Notes: generated by a model from the sequence alone, not told the origin. 60,000 nucleotides of DNA from Symsagittifera roscoffensis (GCF_963678635.1 NC_087063.1:14329006-14389005), one strand, 5' to 3'. Shown: positions 30,640 to 43,659, numbered from the stretch's first letter. Numbers and translations are program-made.

Positions 30640-32116
30640 ATATGGGTTTATTTCTTTTTCTCATTGATCATCAAAGCAACACTTTTGTAAAACATTTGCC
30701 CATGCCTCCCGTGCACGAAAGAACAAGAGGTGTGAATGAACTGTGCTCAACTTCTCTCTTCTCTGATACAATGCTCATAGCATCTTTTTTTTCCATTCCG
30801 TGCTTCCTGTACACAATTGGCAGTCTACCAGAATTTGTTTGACGCACCTCTTCCATTAGCCAGTTCAAGTTCTCTTGAGTATGCTGTACTGGCAAGTGAT
30901 TGCAACACAACATCTTTCTTTCTTTCGGTGCGCCGTTCGTTCTCCTTCTTTATTTCAGTAGACGCTCGTTTCTGCAGACTTGCAACTCCTTCGAAATCAG
31001 AATCGCTTGACAAACGTTCTCAACGAGAGGTTTACAGATTCTCGTAAACATTGAAATTCTGAGCTCCGTCTGTTTCTGGATTGATGATGTTCAAACCACC
31101 CAGTCTTGCCTGAAGCTCTAGCACTGATCTTTAAAGGTCTCCTGGTGATACTCTACCAGTCAGCTTTGGCGAAACTGCGTTCCGATTTTCCTTTCGAGTT
31201 TGGTGAGATTATCTTTATTTTCATCTTGGCTACAATCGAGTTCTCTCATATTATAATTTCACTTCGGAACGAAACTTTGCCTAAAAGTTTCAAAAGCACA
31301 GTGTGGCTGTGTCTAAGGGATGTGAGATAAGCTCTCTAACTCACTTATCCATCCATCTGACGTTTTGAGAACATGTTTTCAATGAATTGTTTGTTGCCAA
31401 TCGGGCATCCTAAATATTTGTGTCCCTGTGCTGAAATTCTTACACCACTTCGACAGAAACCACGCTCTGCAAATTCCAAGTGTTCACATTTATCAATAAG
31501 CTTAGTATTGGAAGCATTCGTGAAGTATTCATACTACGGTCCGAGTTCCTTCAATGCTTCCCATCATGACTTCAATTGTTCAAGTTTCACACCTGCAGCG
31601 GAGTCATCTGCATATCAAAATTGCTTAACATTGTCCTTCAGTTCCGCCCTGTGTAGTACCTTACTGCGACAAAATCATTTCTCCATCTATAAACAAGTTT
31701 GCAGGCTTTCTGTAAAGATTTGTGGGAAACGTAGCCATGGCTCGACACTCAACATACAAGTTCAGGAAAACAAGCTGTCCGATGAGCTCATTAAAGGCAT
31801 TCCTACCGTCAACCAGCAGCACTCCTTCTATTCTCATTAAAAAGAAATCATTAAAAACAGACGTGAGAGCTGAACCAGCTGCCTCGTGAGACGCCCGTTT
31901 GCCAACACAAAGTTGGTACGTACCAGCTGCACCGAATAGCTCAAACGAGATGGTACGACGTATGCTCTTAGAAATTACTCCGCGTGCAACTTCTCCAATG
32001 CCAATGAGTCTGATACTTGGATTTTTGTCCAAATCAATGAGTTGATAAGCGGCTAATGCTTGCACTCCCTGAGGATCTGTCACCGCAATAATTAGTTTAC
32101 AAGAAGTCATGGCCAA
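30640..32116 (-). pseudogene. Reverse transcriptase pseudogene (non-LTR-like family)
   Basis: Read right to left: TDPQGVQALAAYQLIDLDKN, PSIRLIGIGEVARGVISKSI, EGVLLVDGRNAFNEL (first catalytic Asp), then GTTQGG, YADDSAAGVKLEQLKS (catalytic YADD box), EYFTNASNTKLI, GHKYLGCPIGNKQF, LQARLGGLNIINPETDGAQN and a C-terminal part with SCTGGMGKCF. The blocks follow the order of an RT family common in invertebrate genomes. Stops occur after ILSQ, before YADD and in the thumb, with several frameshifts. It lies between two parts of a BEL gag remnant on the other strand, so it probably inserted into it. Confidence 0.7.
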
Positions 32117-32471
32117 GGCTTAACTCAAAGAAATAGAATTTTCACCAAACTCCGTGCATAAACGTCTCCAATGCAAGGCATCGGCGCCAGAACGTCTTGC
32201 TGCTCCAATGTGTTCAGAGCACACCGGCAAGCACAATCAGATTCTAAACTATCAAAGATATTAGGATGGAAAGCTGTGTATGATAAACCTTGCATCATCG
32301 GTAAGTCTGCTGATTTAGAGAATATACGAGATTCCGGATGTTTATCTTTCAATGCTTCGCGAACAGATATTTCACGTAGTACTCGTATCCTAGCTTCAAT
32401 TGTGACACCGCAGAGTTAACCATATTTCGTTAAAAACCCGAACTTGTTTCGCACTCTTCATACTCATCAAA

Positions 32472-33480
32472 TTGATGTTAAAAACATATCCCAACTCAAT
32501 TTCGTTTCAAATGCTTGTCTCTCCAGTTCCGCCATCCGACGCTACGTTTTCGCAGTTTGAAGAACCACTTGATGAGAAAGCGGTTACTATTCGAGATTTA
32601 GCAGAAATACTCAACTACGCTCGTAGGGACCCTCTGCCAGAATTGAAAATTTCGCAGCATAAAGGTGACTGCCTGCATTGGCATGAAAAGTTTGAACAGT
32701 TTTCATTTACTGTTGATTTGGCCGCTCCACTTTACTCTATTTCAGCGAATGGTTGAACTAGAAAGCAGAAGGGCACAAGCGTCTGCGTACTAACGCTCCC
32801 AAAATCTCAAAACAAGAAGAGGGCCATCGTAGAGGCAACCATGAGAGTGTTAGGGTTAGGCAACCGCAACAACACATCGAAATGACGATAAAGCAAACAC
32901 TGCAATATCCTATGTTTCAACTTTGCAATAACCAGCACACAATTTGGAATTGTAGAGTTTTTTAAGAGTAAACGCAATTATTTTCTTTTTCCTGCCTGCA
33001 AATTGACCATTTTTTTCGAGGTTGCCCTTGAGCTAGAAAGTGCATCGAAGACCGAGGTGAGACCAATCGTAAGCATTTGCTGAACTGCGCAGAACGCGCG
33101 TTTCCACCCAAAAAACAACACAAGGAAGGTTAAAATATATCAAACTCGTTGCCGGCGCACACCAATAAGATACGCGAATCTACTAGCAGATGTAACGGTA
33201 TGTGTACTATCGGAGAACTACTCGTTCATAGCCCACACTTTTGTTAAAGAAGATATCAAAGTGGAAAAGGATGTGTTAAACGTTCCTGCGCTTCAACGAC
33301 TCTAAACATTTTTTCAAAGCTTGATCCCAGTCAATCTTGAACCTATCAACGAAAATTGCGAGGTAGAAATGATACAAGCATAAGACTGCTTTCAAGACAA
33401 TCCAACAACTCACTATTGGCAACACAGCAGATCAAATTGTTGAGAACCCACATACCTTAAATATTCCTTCTCAAAACAAT
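32472..33480 (+). pseudogene. Decayed BEL gag C-terminus, zinc knuckle and protease (BEL-1 family)
   Basis: Codons 32570-32756 give VTIRDLAEILNYARRDPLPE and LHWHEKFEQFSF, matching ITNQDLAEILTLSQKGPLPE and LQWPEWFGQFKS of BEL-1 gag. Next come MFQLCNNQHTIWNCRVF and CLQIDHFFRGCP, corresponding to the BEL-1 knuckle region. Then FQSLIPVNLEPINENCEVEM aligns to the DUF1758 segment FPHLQPIKPIVYNYSDVEM. Stops and frame changes throughout. The tandem duplication starts inside the knuckle at 32984. Confidence 0.65.
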
Positions 33481-33497
33481 CATTTTCTTAGCCCACG

Positions 33498-33761
33498 ATG
33501 AGCCGCCAAGCTGGATTCCTCAACTGTTCTTTTTTCTATCAATCCAATCTCCAACGCCACGATTCCCTCAATAGATTTTCAGACTTCACCTCTTCCCCAC
33601 TGCCCGGTTTCTCTTCTAACTCACCACGCATGGACTCAGATGCCTCAAATCAAACAGTTTTCAATACAAATTCTAATTTTAATACTTCAGAAGTTGAAAC
33701 TTCCGATGAAATCCTCGACTCTGAACCGAGTCCACCTAACGTTTTCGAACCACTTTTTTGA
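33498..33761 (+). pseudogene. Decayed ORF of a gypsy-related element (copy 1)
   Basis: Reads MSRQAGFLNCSFFYQSNLQ, Ser/Pro/Asp-rich, and stops at TGA where copy 2 (38629-38940) has a CAA codon. Downstream (33840-35400) the + strand shows broken protein-like stretches such as CDSIIHQLTKHFTLINQF and FDHIINHALTNTKANRFS. I read these as distantly similar to the first gag segment at 56482-57693; that similarity is weak. No activity expected. Confidence 0.4.
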
Positions 33762-36700
33762 GCATTAACTCCCCCTATCCCTGTTGAACCCTCTCTTTCT
33801 CCTTCCTAGCACACTGAAGCTACCCCTATCCTGTCCCCTCTCTCAAGTAATGCGCCCGATCTACTCAACCCCATCACAGACGACCAACCAGAGCATGAAT
33901 TAGCTAAATTTATTAATTTTTTACTCATCAACAACAAACTCATAGGACAAATAAATCATTAACTAATCATCAACTAACCCACTCAGCTTCAACATCCAAA
34001 TCATGTATCCCTTCTGTCCACATTGCCCCCACATGTGCACAGAGATATTTTATGAAACCAAACAACCTAAAACTACACCGCAATTCCTGCTTAGCCGCCC
34101 ACAATCATGTCGACGTTATTTTCACCACCCACATCATACTAATACACCTGAATTTTTGATAGATAACCTTCATTTTTTCCCTCGATACACCTATTATGAT
34201 GAAGAAAACGCAGCCCAACGAGCACAATATGAAGATTTGAATGTTCCTTAAACCCTACCCTTTCATGGTTTCCCTAGTATAACTTCACTAACCCACCAAA
34301 AGCACCCTAAGAAAGAATCCCGATGATAACGAACTTTGTGACTCCATCATTCACCAATTAACTAAGCACTTCACCTTAATCAATTTACTAATATAGGACT
34401 AAACCAAAAACTGAACAAATTCATTGCACAAAAAGCTAAAGGATACCCTATTAACCATTAGGACGATACTTTTGTAAGATATATGGAAGATTCACCATAT
34501 CACACTGATCCTAAAACACAGGCACAGCTAACTGAAAAGTTTTTTTTATCAAATCAGATTACACCTCCCATCTCGATATTACTAATAAAAAATTCGACCA
34601 CATCATCAACCACGCACTAACAAACACTAAAGCGAACCGTTTTTCAGTATGTTCGGTCTTTTTGCGCTCACATTCAACTTCCAAATATAAAAAAAAAGAG
34701 AAACTAATTATCCACTTGAAGTTTTAAGGAAAACTATACTAACACACACTTACGCTTATTAAAGACTCAACCATTGACAGTATCTCCACAGTTCATCATC
34801 CTGTAACCCCCATCGACGCTTCATGGTCATTAACTCTAATTAAACATCTCCTTACTTCCTAATCTTTACATACTGTCTTAAATCCACTAACTTACACGGC
34901 ATCCTCCGTAACATCGACCCTGTCCCTCAGATGTACATTTTTTTTTCCATCAACTAAATTTTTCCCACTAAAAAACTGCCGCCCCATCATCATCCCACAT
35001 GAATACAATACAAACCATCAAATACAATACAAACCATGAATACAATACAACGAAACCATAGCCCTTTTAGAAAAAATACATAACTTTATTTTTAACCACC
35101 AATATTACAACCTCAGACAAAACTCTAACCTCGAATTTTGAGCTTTCACCGAAGAAACCAATATCATCAGAGCGCTCAATTTTGATTGGATTCTGTTTCG
35201 CATTAAAATATATTACTCATGCTTGCCAAGCTTTTAATAGCTTCTGGTTTATTAAAACTAACTTTTCCCCACGGATTTTTTCCAGACCCAGAATCTTCGT
35301 TGGTTTGAATTTAAATTCTTTCTAACCTCAATAAATAAGACCACTTCCATTTCACGTATGTTTCACTTTTTCCTTTTACATTTCACCAGTCGTTCATCTA
35401 AACGACTTAAAAAAATTTAAAAAAATAAAAATAAAAGTTAAAATTTTGAAGTTTTCAGTTCATGCACTCTTGTTTCACGCACTGATTTCAGCAAAACTGA
35501 GTAACTCGCCCATGTAGAATTGATTAAGGAATGATTTTCTATTTTCACAAAATAATTTATAACAACTTCAACTTGTTTTCACAAGTTCTCAAATTTTTCC
35601 CTTAGCCCGTTTGAAAGGAATTAAAAAAAAACTTAAACTAACCAGCGCAGCTTACTAATGCCACAATCGCATCAATGTCCACCCGCTTTCAAATTTCATC
35701 AAAACCAAATAAAACGATAAAAAATATCAAAAAAATCACAAAAAACACAACAATCTGTTTTTGATAAAAGGACACAACCTAAGAACAAAAGATAAAAATA
35801 CCTTATTACGGAGCCAAAGTGTGCATTTTGTGCACTGTAAGCGGATTTTGCAACAAAGATGCTCCCTTTGTTCTTCTTTTGTTCTTTACTTTCCTTTGAT
35901 CGTTCCGACAAAATTTTCACATGTTTATAGACTTGTCTCTGGAATCCAGAAACATACAGACACAAAATTGTGCTCCTATCCAGTGCACAGTTTAGCCTCG
36001 TAATGCTGATAAAAAAGAACAAAAACATGAACACAAAAAGACACTCTACTCAAAGAGACGGTAAAATTTTACTCCCGCATCCTGCCTAACCCACCAGTTA
36101 AGGACGTCCTGAGCATGATGTATAGCCGGCCTCATCAACCGCTCTACACCACGCTTAAGACACGCACTCCTAGTTTTTTCAACAGTAGCTCTAGGATGAG
36201 CGACTCTTAATAATAACCGAAACTAATAAAACGCTTTTGCGAAAACAACTAATAAAATTCTTAACTAAAACTGATCTCACTAACAAGTTGCAGATATAAA
36301 CATACAGTGTAAAAAGATTTCTTAGGGCAAAAGAAACGAGCAGCAAACGGAGATAAAAAAACGATGACATTCCGACTCTGGAAGGGCCAATCTATTGTTT
36401 TCTGCAGAAGTCACAGTATAGAACCAACATTGCAGCAAAGGTGCCCATTGAAGAAGAACAACGACCAACCCGATATTGAACTCATATACGAATCCTAATC
36501 AGTTGGCGCTTCACACAGAGAAGTCAAACTCCATCTCGCTATTCAAGGAACAAATGAGAATGCACGTAGTCTCGCTCTAACTTAACGAAATCAACACGTC
36601 ATTGTTTTAATCTGAAATTTTGACATGATCACTCAGCACGATCTGGATACACGAGACCCACTTCTGAAGTACGAACAACTGTACCCTTTTTTTTCTATGA

Positions 36701-36959
36701 TGACAACTACTCCTCAACACGAGCAAAATTTTTTTTTCTCCTCTATCACGCAATCAATGCTTCAAAAGAACCTAATCCAAGAATCAAGAAACTTCTCCAT
36801 TCATCCTTCAAAATAACAAACACTAAACCTAAAAATTTTCTAAACCCCGATTGTTGGAACCAGTTAACAACAAGAAATCATTTTAACCTCTTACTTTCTT
36901 GATAAATTATCTCTGTAAAACACTTAGAACTAACCACTCATGATCCATAACTATTCTTT

Positions 36960-37200
36960 ATAATTATTGCAAGGCTGAACAGAATAAAATCAGTTTTGCA
37001 AGCAGTTGTTCTGCTCCAGAACAGTTCCTAACCTCACAAATACCAGTATATACTAGATCTATTGAGACTACGAGATATAAGATTTAGATTAAGATCAGTT
37101 TTAGACCAAGAAGTTGCACAATTCTATTCGGCCGAAAATAAGATAGCGTGACGAGCAGACGGTGTTCCTTAACTGACAAAACTCTATGAGTGAGCCACCC
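36960..37200 (+). repeat. LTR-like block in duplication copy 1
   Basis: Shares ATACCAGTATA-ACTAGATCTATTGAG, AAGAAGTTGCAC, CGGCCGAAAATAAGATAG and CGTGACGAGCAGACGGTG with the LTR at 54220-54786. It is therefore a relic of the same LTR family; only the 3' half of the LTR is recognisable. The same block is at 42250-42490. Confidence 0.7.
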
Positions 37201-38628
37201 CAGACCAGACAAACGCAATTTAAAAACTTTTTATGATTATTTATCCAAAAAAAGCTCATCAACGACTTTTGTAGCGTTTTCACGAAATGCAGCAGATTTG
37301 GAAAGATTATAGAGTTTGCAGAGATGCTGGTGAATTTATCGATGGCGACAGCTGAAAACTTGAAACAATTTTATATTCAAAAGAACAGCTTTTTCAAATT
37401 TCAAAAATTTTTTGAAAAAAGAAACTAATAAAAAATTATAGTTGAGAAGAGGCTGAGGTTGAACTAGTTCAAACAGAGCAACAATTGTATGCCAAACAAG
37501 ATAAACGATAGCAAAATGAAAATCAGAATCCAAAAAAACTACTATTCACGAGGAAAAGTTGAATATGATTTTTTTTGGATTCTTTCATAGTTTGCAGCTG
37601 TTTTGCAGCTGCAAATAAATGTAAATGTTGCATAAAAATTTTTTAATACCATGCTTCTTAAAAAATAAAACCTGATTTTTTGTTTCTTGTAACCCTCTAG
37701 ATTATTTTAGTCGCTGGAGATTGTAGACTGTTTTGATGCTCTTGATAGATTCCTGTGGATAAATGCGCTGAAAACCATTAAACGCATACTTTGGTCGCCA
37801 ACTAAAACCTGAAATCGTTTCCAGCTTTATTCACTCCCTGATCAGTACACTAAATGATGAATATATTCATTTTTCCTTAATCTTGCATTCATCCCTCGGA
37901 CTTTTAACTAGCCGCTAAGTTTTCCCATTTTTTTTCAATCGGAAAAGAAATTTGCTGATTAAATTAATGCACGCAAAATTCGTAACTCAGAAGCGTGAAC
38001 AAGGTTCGAATGAAACTCAGAAGATCAAAAGCGTGTTTCAGCCTAATCAACACATCTTAAACTTACGGCACTTCAATTTAAAATTTTTTGTGTAAAAAAA
38101 TGAATAAAACAATTTCTTTTTCCTGCCTGCAAATTGACCATTTTTTTCGAGGTTGCCCTTGAGCTAGAAAGTGCATGGAAGACCGAGGTGAGAGCAATCG
38201 TAAATTTTTGCTGAACTGCGCAGAACGCGCCTTTCCTTCCAAAAAACAACACAAGGAGTGTTAAAATATATCAAACTCGTTGCCGGCGCACACCATTAAG
38301 ATACCCGAATCTACTAGCAGATGTAACGGTATGTGTACTATCGGAGAACTACTCGTTCATAGCCCACACTTTTGTTAAAGAAGATATCAAAGTGGGAAGG
38401 GATGTGTTAAACGTTCCTGCGCTTCAACGACTCTAAACATTTCTTCAAAGCTTGATCCCAGTCAATCTTGAACCTATCAACGAAAATTCCGAGGTAGAAA
38501 TGATACAAGCATAAGACTGCTTTCAAGACAATCCAACAACTCACTATTGGCAACACAGCAGATCAAATTGTTGAGAACCCACACACCTTAAATATTCGTT
38601 CTCAAAACAATCAGTTTCTTAGCCCACG

Positions 38629-38940
38629 ATGAGCCGCCAAGCTGGATTCCTCAACCGTTCTTTTTTCTATCAATACAATCTCCAACGCCACGATTCCCTC
38701 ATTAGAATTTCAGACTTCACCTCTTCCCCACTGCCCAGTTTTTCTTCTAACTCACCACGCATGGACTCAGATGCCTCAAATCAAACAGTTTTTAATACAA
38801 ATTCTAATTTTAATACTTCAGAAGTTGAAACTTCCGATGAAATCCTCGACTCTGAACCGAGTCCACCTAACGTTTTCGAACCACTTTTTCAAGCATTAAC
38901 TCCCCGTATCCCTGTTGAACCCTCTCTTTCTCCTTCCTAG
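38629..38940 (+). pseudogene. Decayed ORF of a gypsy-related element (copy 2)
   Basis: A 103-codon frame, the counterpart of 33498-33761 without its early stop; it ends TCCTAG at 38938-38940. Composition is Ser/Pro/Asn-rich. Directly upstream is the BEL protease remnant. No conserved domain recognised. Confidence 0.4.
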
Positions 38941-40559
38941 CACACTGAAGCTACCTCTATCCTGTCCCCTCTCTCAAGTAATGCGCCCGATCTACCCAAC
39001 CCCATCACAGACGACCAACCAGAGCATGAATTAGATGAATTTATTAATTTATTACTCATCAACAACAAACTCATAGGACAAATAAATCATTAACTAATCA
39101 TCAACTAACCCACTCAGCTTCAACATCCAAATCCTGTATCCCTTCTGTCCACATTGCCCCCACATGTGCACAGAGATATTTTATGAAACGAATTAACCTA
39201 AAACTACACCGCAATTCCTGCTTAGCCGCCCACAATCATATCGACGTTATTTTCACCACCCACATCATACTAATACACCTGAATTTTTGATAGATAACCT
39301 TCATTTTTTCCCTCGATACACCTATTATGATGAAGAAAACGCAGCCCAACGAGCACAATATGAAGATTTGAATGTTCCTTAAACCCTACCCTTTCATGGT
39401 TTCCCTAGTATAACTTCACTAACCCACCAAAAGCACCCTAAGAAAGAATCCCGATGATAACGAACTTTGTGACTCCATCATTCACCAATTAACTAAGCAC
39501 TTCACCTTAATCAATTTACTAATATAGGACTAAACCAAAAACTGAACAAATTCATTGCACAAAAAGCTAAAGGATACCCTATTAACCATTAGGACGATAC
39601 TTTTGTAAGATATATGGAAGATTCACCATATCACACTGATCCTAAAACACAGGCACAGCTAACTGAAAAGTTTTTTTTATCAAATCAGATTACATCTCCC
39701 ATCTCGATAATACTAATAAAAAATTCGATCACATCATCAACCACGCACTAACAAACACAAAAGCGAACCGTTTTTCAGTATGTTTGGTCTTTTGCGGTCA
39801 CATTCAACTTCCAAATCTCCAAAAACGAGAGAAATTAACTATCCACTTGAAGTTTTAAGGAAAACTATACTAACACACACTTACGCTTATTAAAGACTCA
39901 ACCAACGACAGTATCTCCACAGTTCACCATCCTGTAACCCCCATCATCGCTTCATGGTCATTAACTCTAATTAAACAACATCTCCCTACTTCCTAATCTT
40001 TACATACTGTCTTAAATCCACTAACTTACACGGCATCCTCCGTAACATCGACCCTGTCCGTCAGATGTACAATTTTTTTTACCCATTAACTAAATTTTTC
40101 CCACTAAAAAACTGCCGCTCCATCATCATCCCACATGAATACAATACAAACCATCGAGTACAATACAAACCATGAATACAATACAACGAAATCATAGCCC
40201 TTTTAGAAAAAATACATAACTTTATTTTTAACCATCAACATTACAACCTCAGAGAAAATTCTACTCTCGAATTTTGAGCTGTCACCGAAGAAATCAATAT
40301 CATCAGAGCGCTCAAATTTGATTGGATTCTGCTTGGCATTAAAATATATTACTCATGCTTGCCAAGCTTTTAATAGCTTCTGGTTTGTTAAAACTAACTT
40401 TTCCCCAAGGAATTTTTCCAAACCCAGAATCTTCGTTGGTATGAATTTATATTCTTTCTAACCTCAATAAATAAAACCACTTCCATTACAAGTATGTTTC
40501 ACTTTTTCTTTTACATTTCACCAGTCGTTCATCTAAACGACTAAAAAAAATTAAAAAAT

Positions 40560-40735
40560 AAAAGCAGAACTCTTTTAGGCTTTTCAAACTTTAATCTAAC
40601 TGATACCAAAGTCAGTGAAGTAAAATTGATACCAAAGCAATAAATTTTAAAAAATGCAGTAAATTCAAGTTACGAAGAAGTAATTGTTCATTAAGTAAAT
40701 TGATGTTACTAACCACTTTATGAGCATTTTTCTTT
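40560..40735. other. Indel block specific to duplication copy 2
   Basis: Present only in copy 2, between AAAATAAAAG and TAAATTTTGAAGTTT. It contains two GATACCAAAG motifs. No terminal repeats are obvious, so a deletion from copy 1 is as likely as an insertion in copy 2. Confidence 0.6.
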
Positions 40736-42249
40736 GTAAATTTTGAAGTTTTTCAGGTCATGCACTCTCGTTTTATGCACTGATTTCAGCAAAACTGATT
40801 AACTCGCCCATGTAGAATTGATTAAGGAATGATTTTCTAGATTCATAAAATAACTGATAACGTCTTCAACTTGTTTTCACAAGTTTTCAAAACTTTCCCA
40901 TAACCCGGCTGAAAGGAATTAAAAATAAACTTAAACTAACCAGCGCAGCTTACTAGTGCCACAATCGCGTGAATGTCCACCCTCTTTCAAATTTCATCAA
41001 AACCAAATAAAACGCCAAAATATCAAAATATCACACAAAACACAACAATCTGTTTTTGATAAAAGGACACAACTTAAGAGAAAAAAGAGAAAAATAACTT
41101 ATTACGAGGCCATACTGTGCATTTTGTGCATTGTAAGCGGATTTCGCAACCAGGATGCTCCCTTTGTTCTTCTTTTGTTCTTTACTTTCCTTTGATCGTT
41201 CCGACAAAATTTTCACATGTTTATAGACTTGTCTCTGGAATCCAAGAACATACAGACACAAAATTGTGCTCCTATCCAGTGCAAAGTTTGGCCTCGTAAT
41301 GCTGATAAAAAAGAACAAAAACATGACCACAAAAAGACACCCTACTCAAAGAGACGGTAAAATTTTACTCCCGCAACCTGCCTAACCCACCAAATAAGGA
41401 CGTCCTGAGCATGATGTATAGCCGGCCTCATCAACCGCTCTACACCACGCTTAAGACACGCACTCCTAGTTTTTACAACAGTAGCTCTAGGATGAGCGAC
41501 TCTTAATAATAACCGAAACTAAAAAAAAACGCTTTTGCAAAAACAACTAATAAAAATCTTAACTAAATTTGATCTCACTAGCAAGTTGCAGATATAAACA
41601 TACAGTGCAAAAAGATTTCTTAGAGCAAAAGAAACGAGCAGCAAAGGGAGATGAAAAAAACGATGACATTCCGACTCTGGAAGGGCAAATCTCTTGGTTT
41701 TTTTTGCAGAAGTCACAGTATAGAACCAAAATTGCAGCAAAGGTGCCCACTGAAGAAGAACGACGACCAACCCGATGTTGAACTCATATACGAATCCTAC
41801 TCAGCTGGCGCTTCACACAGAGAAGTCAAACCCCTTCTCGCTATTCAAGGAACAGTTGAGATTACACGTAGTCTCGCTCTAACTTAACAAAATCAACACG
41901 TCATTGTATAAATCTGAAGTTTTGACATGATCACTCAACACGATCTGGATACACGAGACCCACTTCTGAAGTATGAGCAACTGTACCCTTTTTTCTATGA
42001 TGACAACTACTCCTCAACACGAGCAAATATTTTTTTCTCCTCTATCACGCAATCAATGCTTCAAAAGAACCTACTCCAAGAATCAAGAAACTTCTCCATT
42101 CATCCTTCAAAATAACAAACACTAAACCTAAAAACTTTCTAAACCCCCGATGGGTGGAACCAGTTAACAACAAGAAATCAATTTAACCTCCTATTTTCTT
42201 GATAAAATATCTCTGTAAAATACTTAGAACTAACCATTCATGACCAATA

Positions 42250-42490
42250 ACTATTCTTTATAATTATTGCAAGGCTGAACAGAATAAAATCAACTTTGCA
42301 AGCAGTTGCTCTTCTCCAGAACAATTCCTAACCTCACAAATACCAGTATATACTAGATCTATTGAGACTAGGAGATATAAGATTAAGATTAAGATCAGTT
42401 TTAGACCAAGAAGTTGCACGATTCTATCCGGCCAAAAAAAAGATAGCGTGACGAGCAGACGGTGTTCTGAAAATACTCTATGAGTATGCC
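42250..42490 (+). repeat. LTR-like block in duplication copy 2
   Basis: Counterpart of 36960-37200 with the same ATACCAGTATATACTAGATC, AAGAAGTTGCACGATTCTAT and GTGACGAGCAGACGGTGTTC blocks shared with the LTR at 54220-54786. It lies about 0.9 kb upstream of protease 2. Confidence 0.7.
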
Positions 42491-42854
42491 ACACCAGACA
42501 AACTCAATTTAAAAGTTTTTTATGATTATTTATCCAAAAAGAGCTCATCAACGACTTTTGTAGCGTTTTCACGAAATGCAGCAGTTTTGGAAAGATTATA
42601 GAGTTTGCAGAGATGCTGGTGATTTTATCGATGGCGACAGCTGAAAACTTGAAATAATTTCATATTCAGTAGAACAGTTTTTTCAAATTTTAAAAGTTTT
42701 TCGAAAAAAGAAACTGATGAAAAAAAGTATAGTTGAGAAAGGGGAGAGGTTGAGTTAGTTCAAACAGAACAATACTTTTAAGCCGATCAAGATAAACGAT
42801 AGCAAAATGAAAATAAGAATCCAAAAAAACTACTATTCACGAGGAAAAATTGAA

Positions 42855-43412
42855 TATGATTTTTTTTTTGGATTCTTTCATAGTTTGCAGCTGTTTTGCA
42901 GCTGCAAATATATGTAAATGTTTCATAAAAAGTTTTTTATAGCTTGCTTTTCAAAGAATAAAACCTGATTTTTTGTTTGTTGTAGCCCTCGAGATTATTT
43001 TAGTCACTGGAGATTGTAGACTGTTTTGATGCTCTTGATAGATTCCTGTGGATAAATGCGCTGAAAACCATTAAACGCATACTTTGATCGCCAAGTAAAA
43101 CCTGAAATCTTTTCCAGCTTTATTCACTCCCTGATCAGTTTACTAAATGATATGAACATATTCATTTTTCATTAATCTTGCATTCATTCCTCAGACTTTT
43201 AACTAACCGCAAACTTTTCCCATTTTTTCAATCGGAATAAAAATTTGCTGATTAAATTAATGCATGCAAATTTCGTAGCTCAGAAGCGTGAACAAGGTTC
43301 GAATGACACTCAGAAGGCCAAAAGCGTGTTTCAGCTGAATCAACACAACTTGAACTTACAGCACAGCAATTTTTTTGTGTTGAAAAATGAATAAAACAAT
43401 TTACGCTTAGAA
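42855..43412 (+). promoter_or_regulatory. 5' flank of serine protease 2, present in two copies
   Basis: This upstream region is repeated at 37560-38115 as part of the segmental duplication. It includes a CAGCTGTTTTGCAGCTGCAAA hairpin at about 42888 (copy at about 37597). TATA-like or initiator elements are not clear. Duplicate stops at 43402; ACGCTTAGAA then leads to the start codon. Confidence 0.4.
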
Positions 43413-43659
43413 ATGAAATTTAATTGGCTATGTTCATTTTGTTTGATATTTTTTCAAGTTTACATTACGACCGCAGCACAAGAGGAAAAACCGACATATA
43501 GCCCAATGGAGCAGATCATTAACGGCACGAATGCACCTAACCGTCCGTTTTATGTGAAAGTGGTGGCCCATATTTGGGATGGTACTACTGCATTTTGCGG
43601 AGGGTCTGTGATTGGACAGCAGACTGTCCTATCAGCTGCTCACTGTTTCGAGAATTCAG
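43413..43659 (+). CDS. Serine protease 2 (S1 family), exon 1
   Basis: Starts MKFNWLCSFCLIFFQVYITT, a good secretion signal with cleavage likely after about residue 21. The mature enzyme would begin at IINGTNAP (about residue 35). FCGGSVIGQQTVLSAAHCF holds the catalytic His57 and the Cys42-Cys58 pair. The exon ends in phase 1 at donor G|GTGCGG; exon 1 of protease 3 ends in the same phase. A secreted zymogen is expected. Start choice: first Met, ten bases after the duplicated upstream flank. Confidence 0.88.

Larger units (their letters stand above)
32984..38115. repeat. Tandem segmental duplication, copy 1 (5132 bp)
   Basis: Starts CTTTTTCCTGCCTGCAAATT and ends GAATAAAACAATTT. Aligns over its whole length with 38116-43402. 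Contents in order: BEL protease remnant, decayed gypsy-related coding DNA, an LTR-like block (about 36960-37200), and about 900 bp that is a copy of the protease 2 upstream flank. Divergence between the copies is a few percent by eye. Confidence 0.9.
38116..43402. repeat. Tandem segmental duplication, copy 2 (5287 bp)
   Basis: Directly follows copy 1; starts CTTTTTCCTGCCTGCAAATT and ends GAATAAAACAATTT ten bases before the ATG of protease 2. The extra length is mostly a segment of about 170 bp near 40560-40735 that is absent from copy 1. All other content is collinear. Confidence 0.9.
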
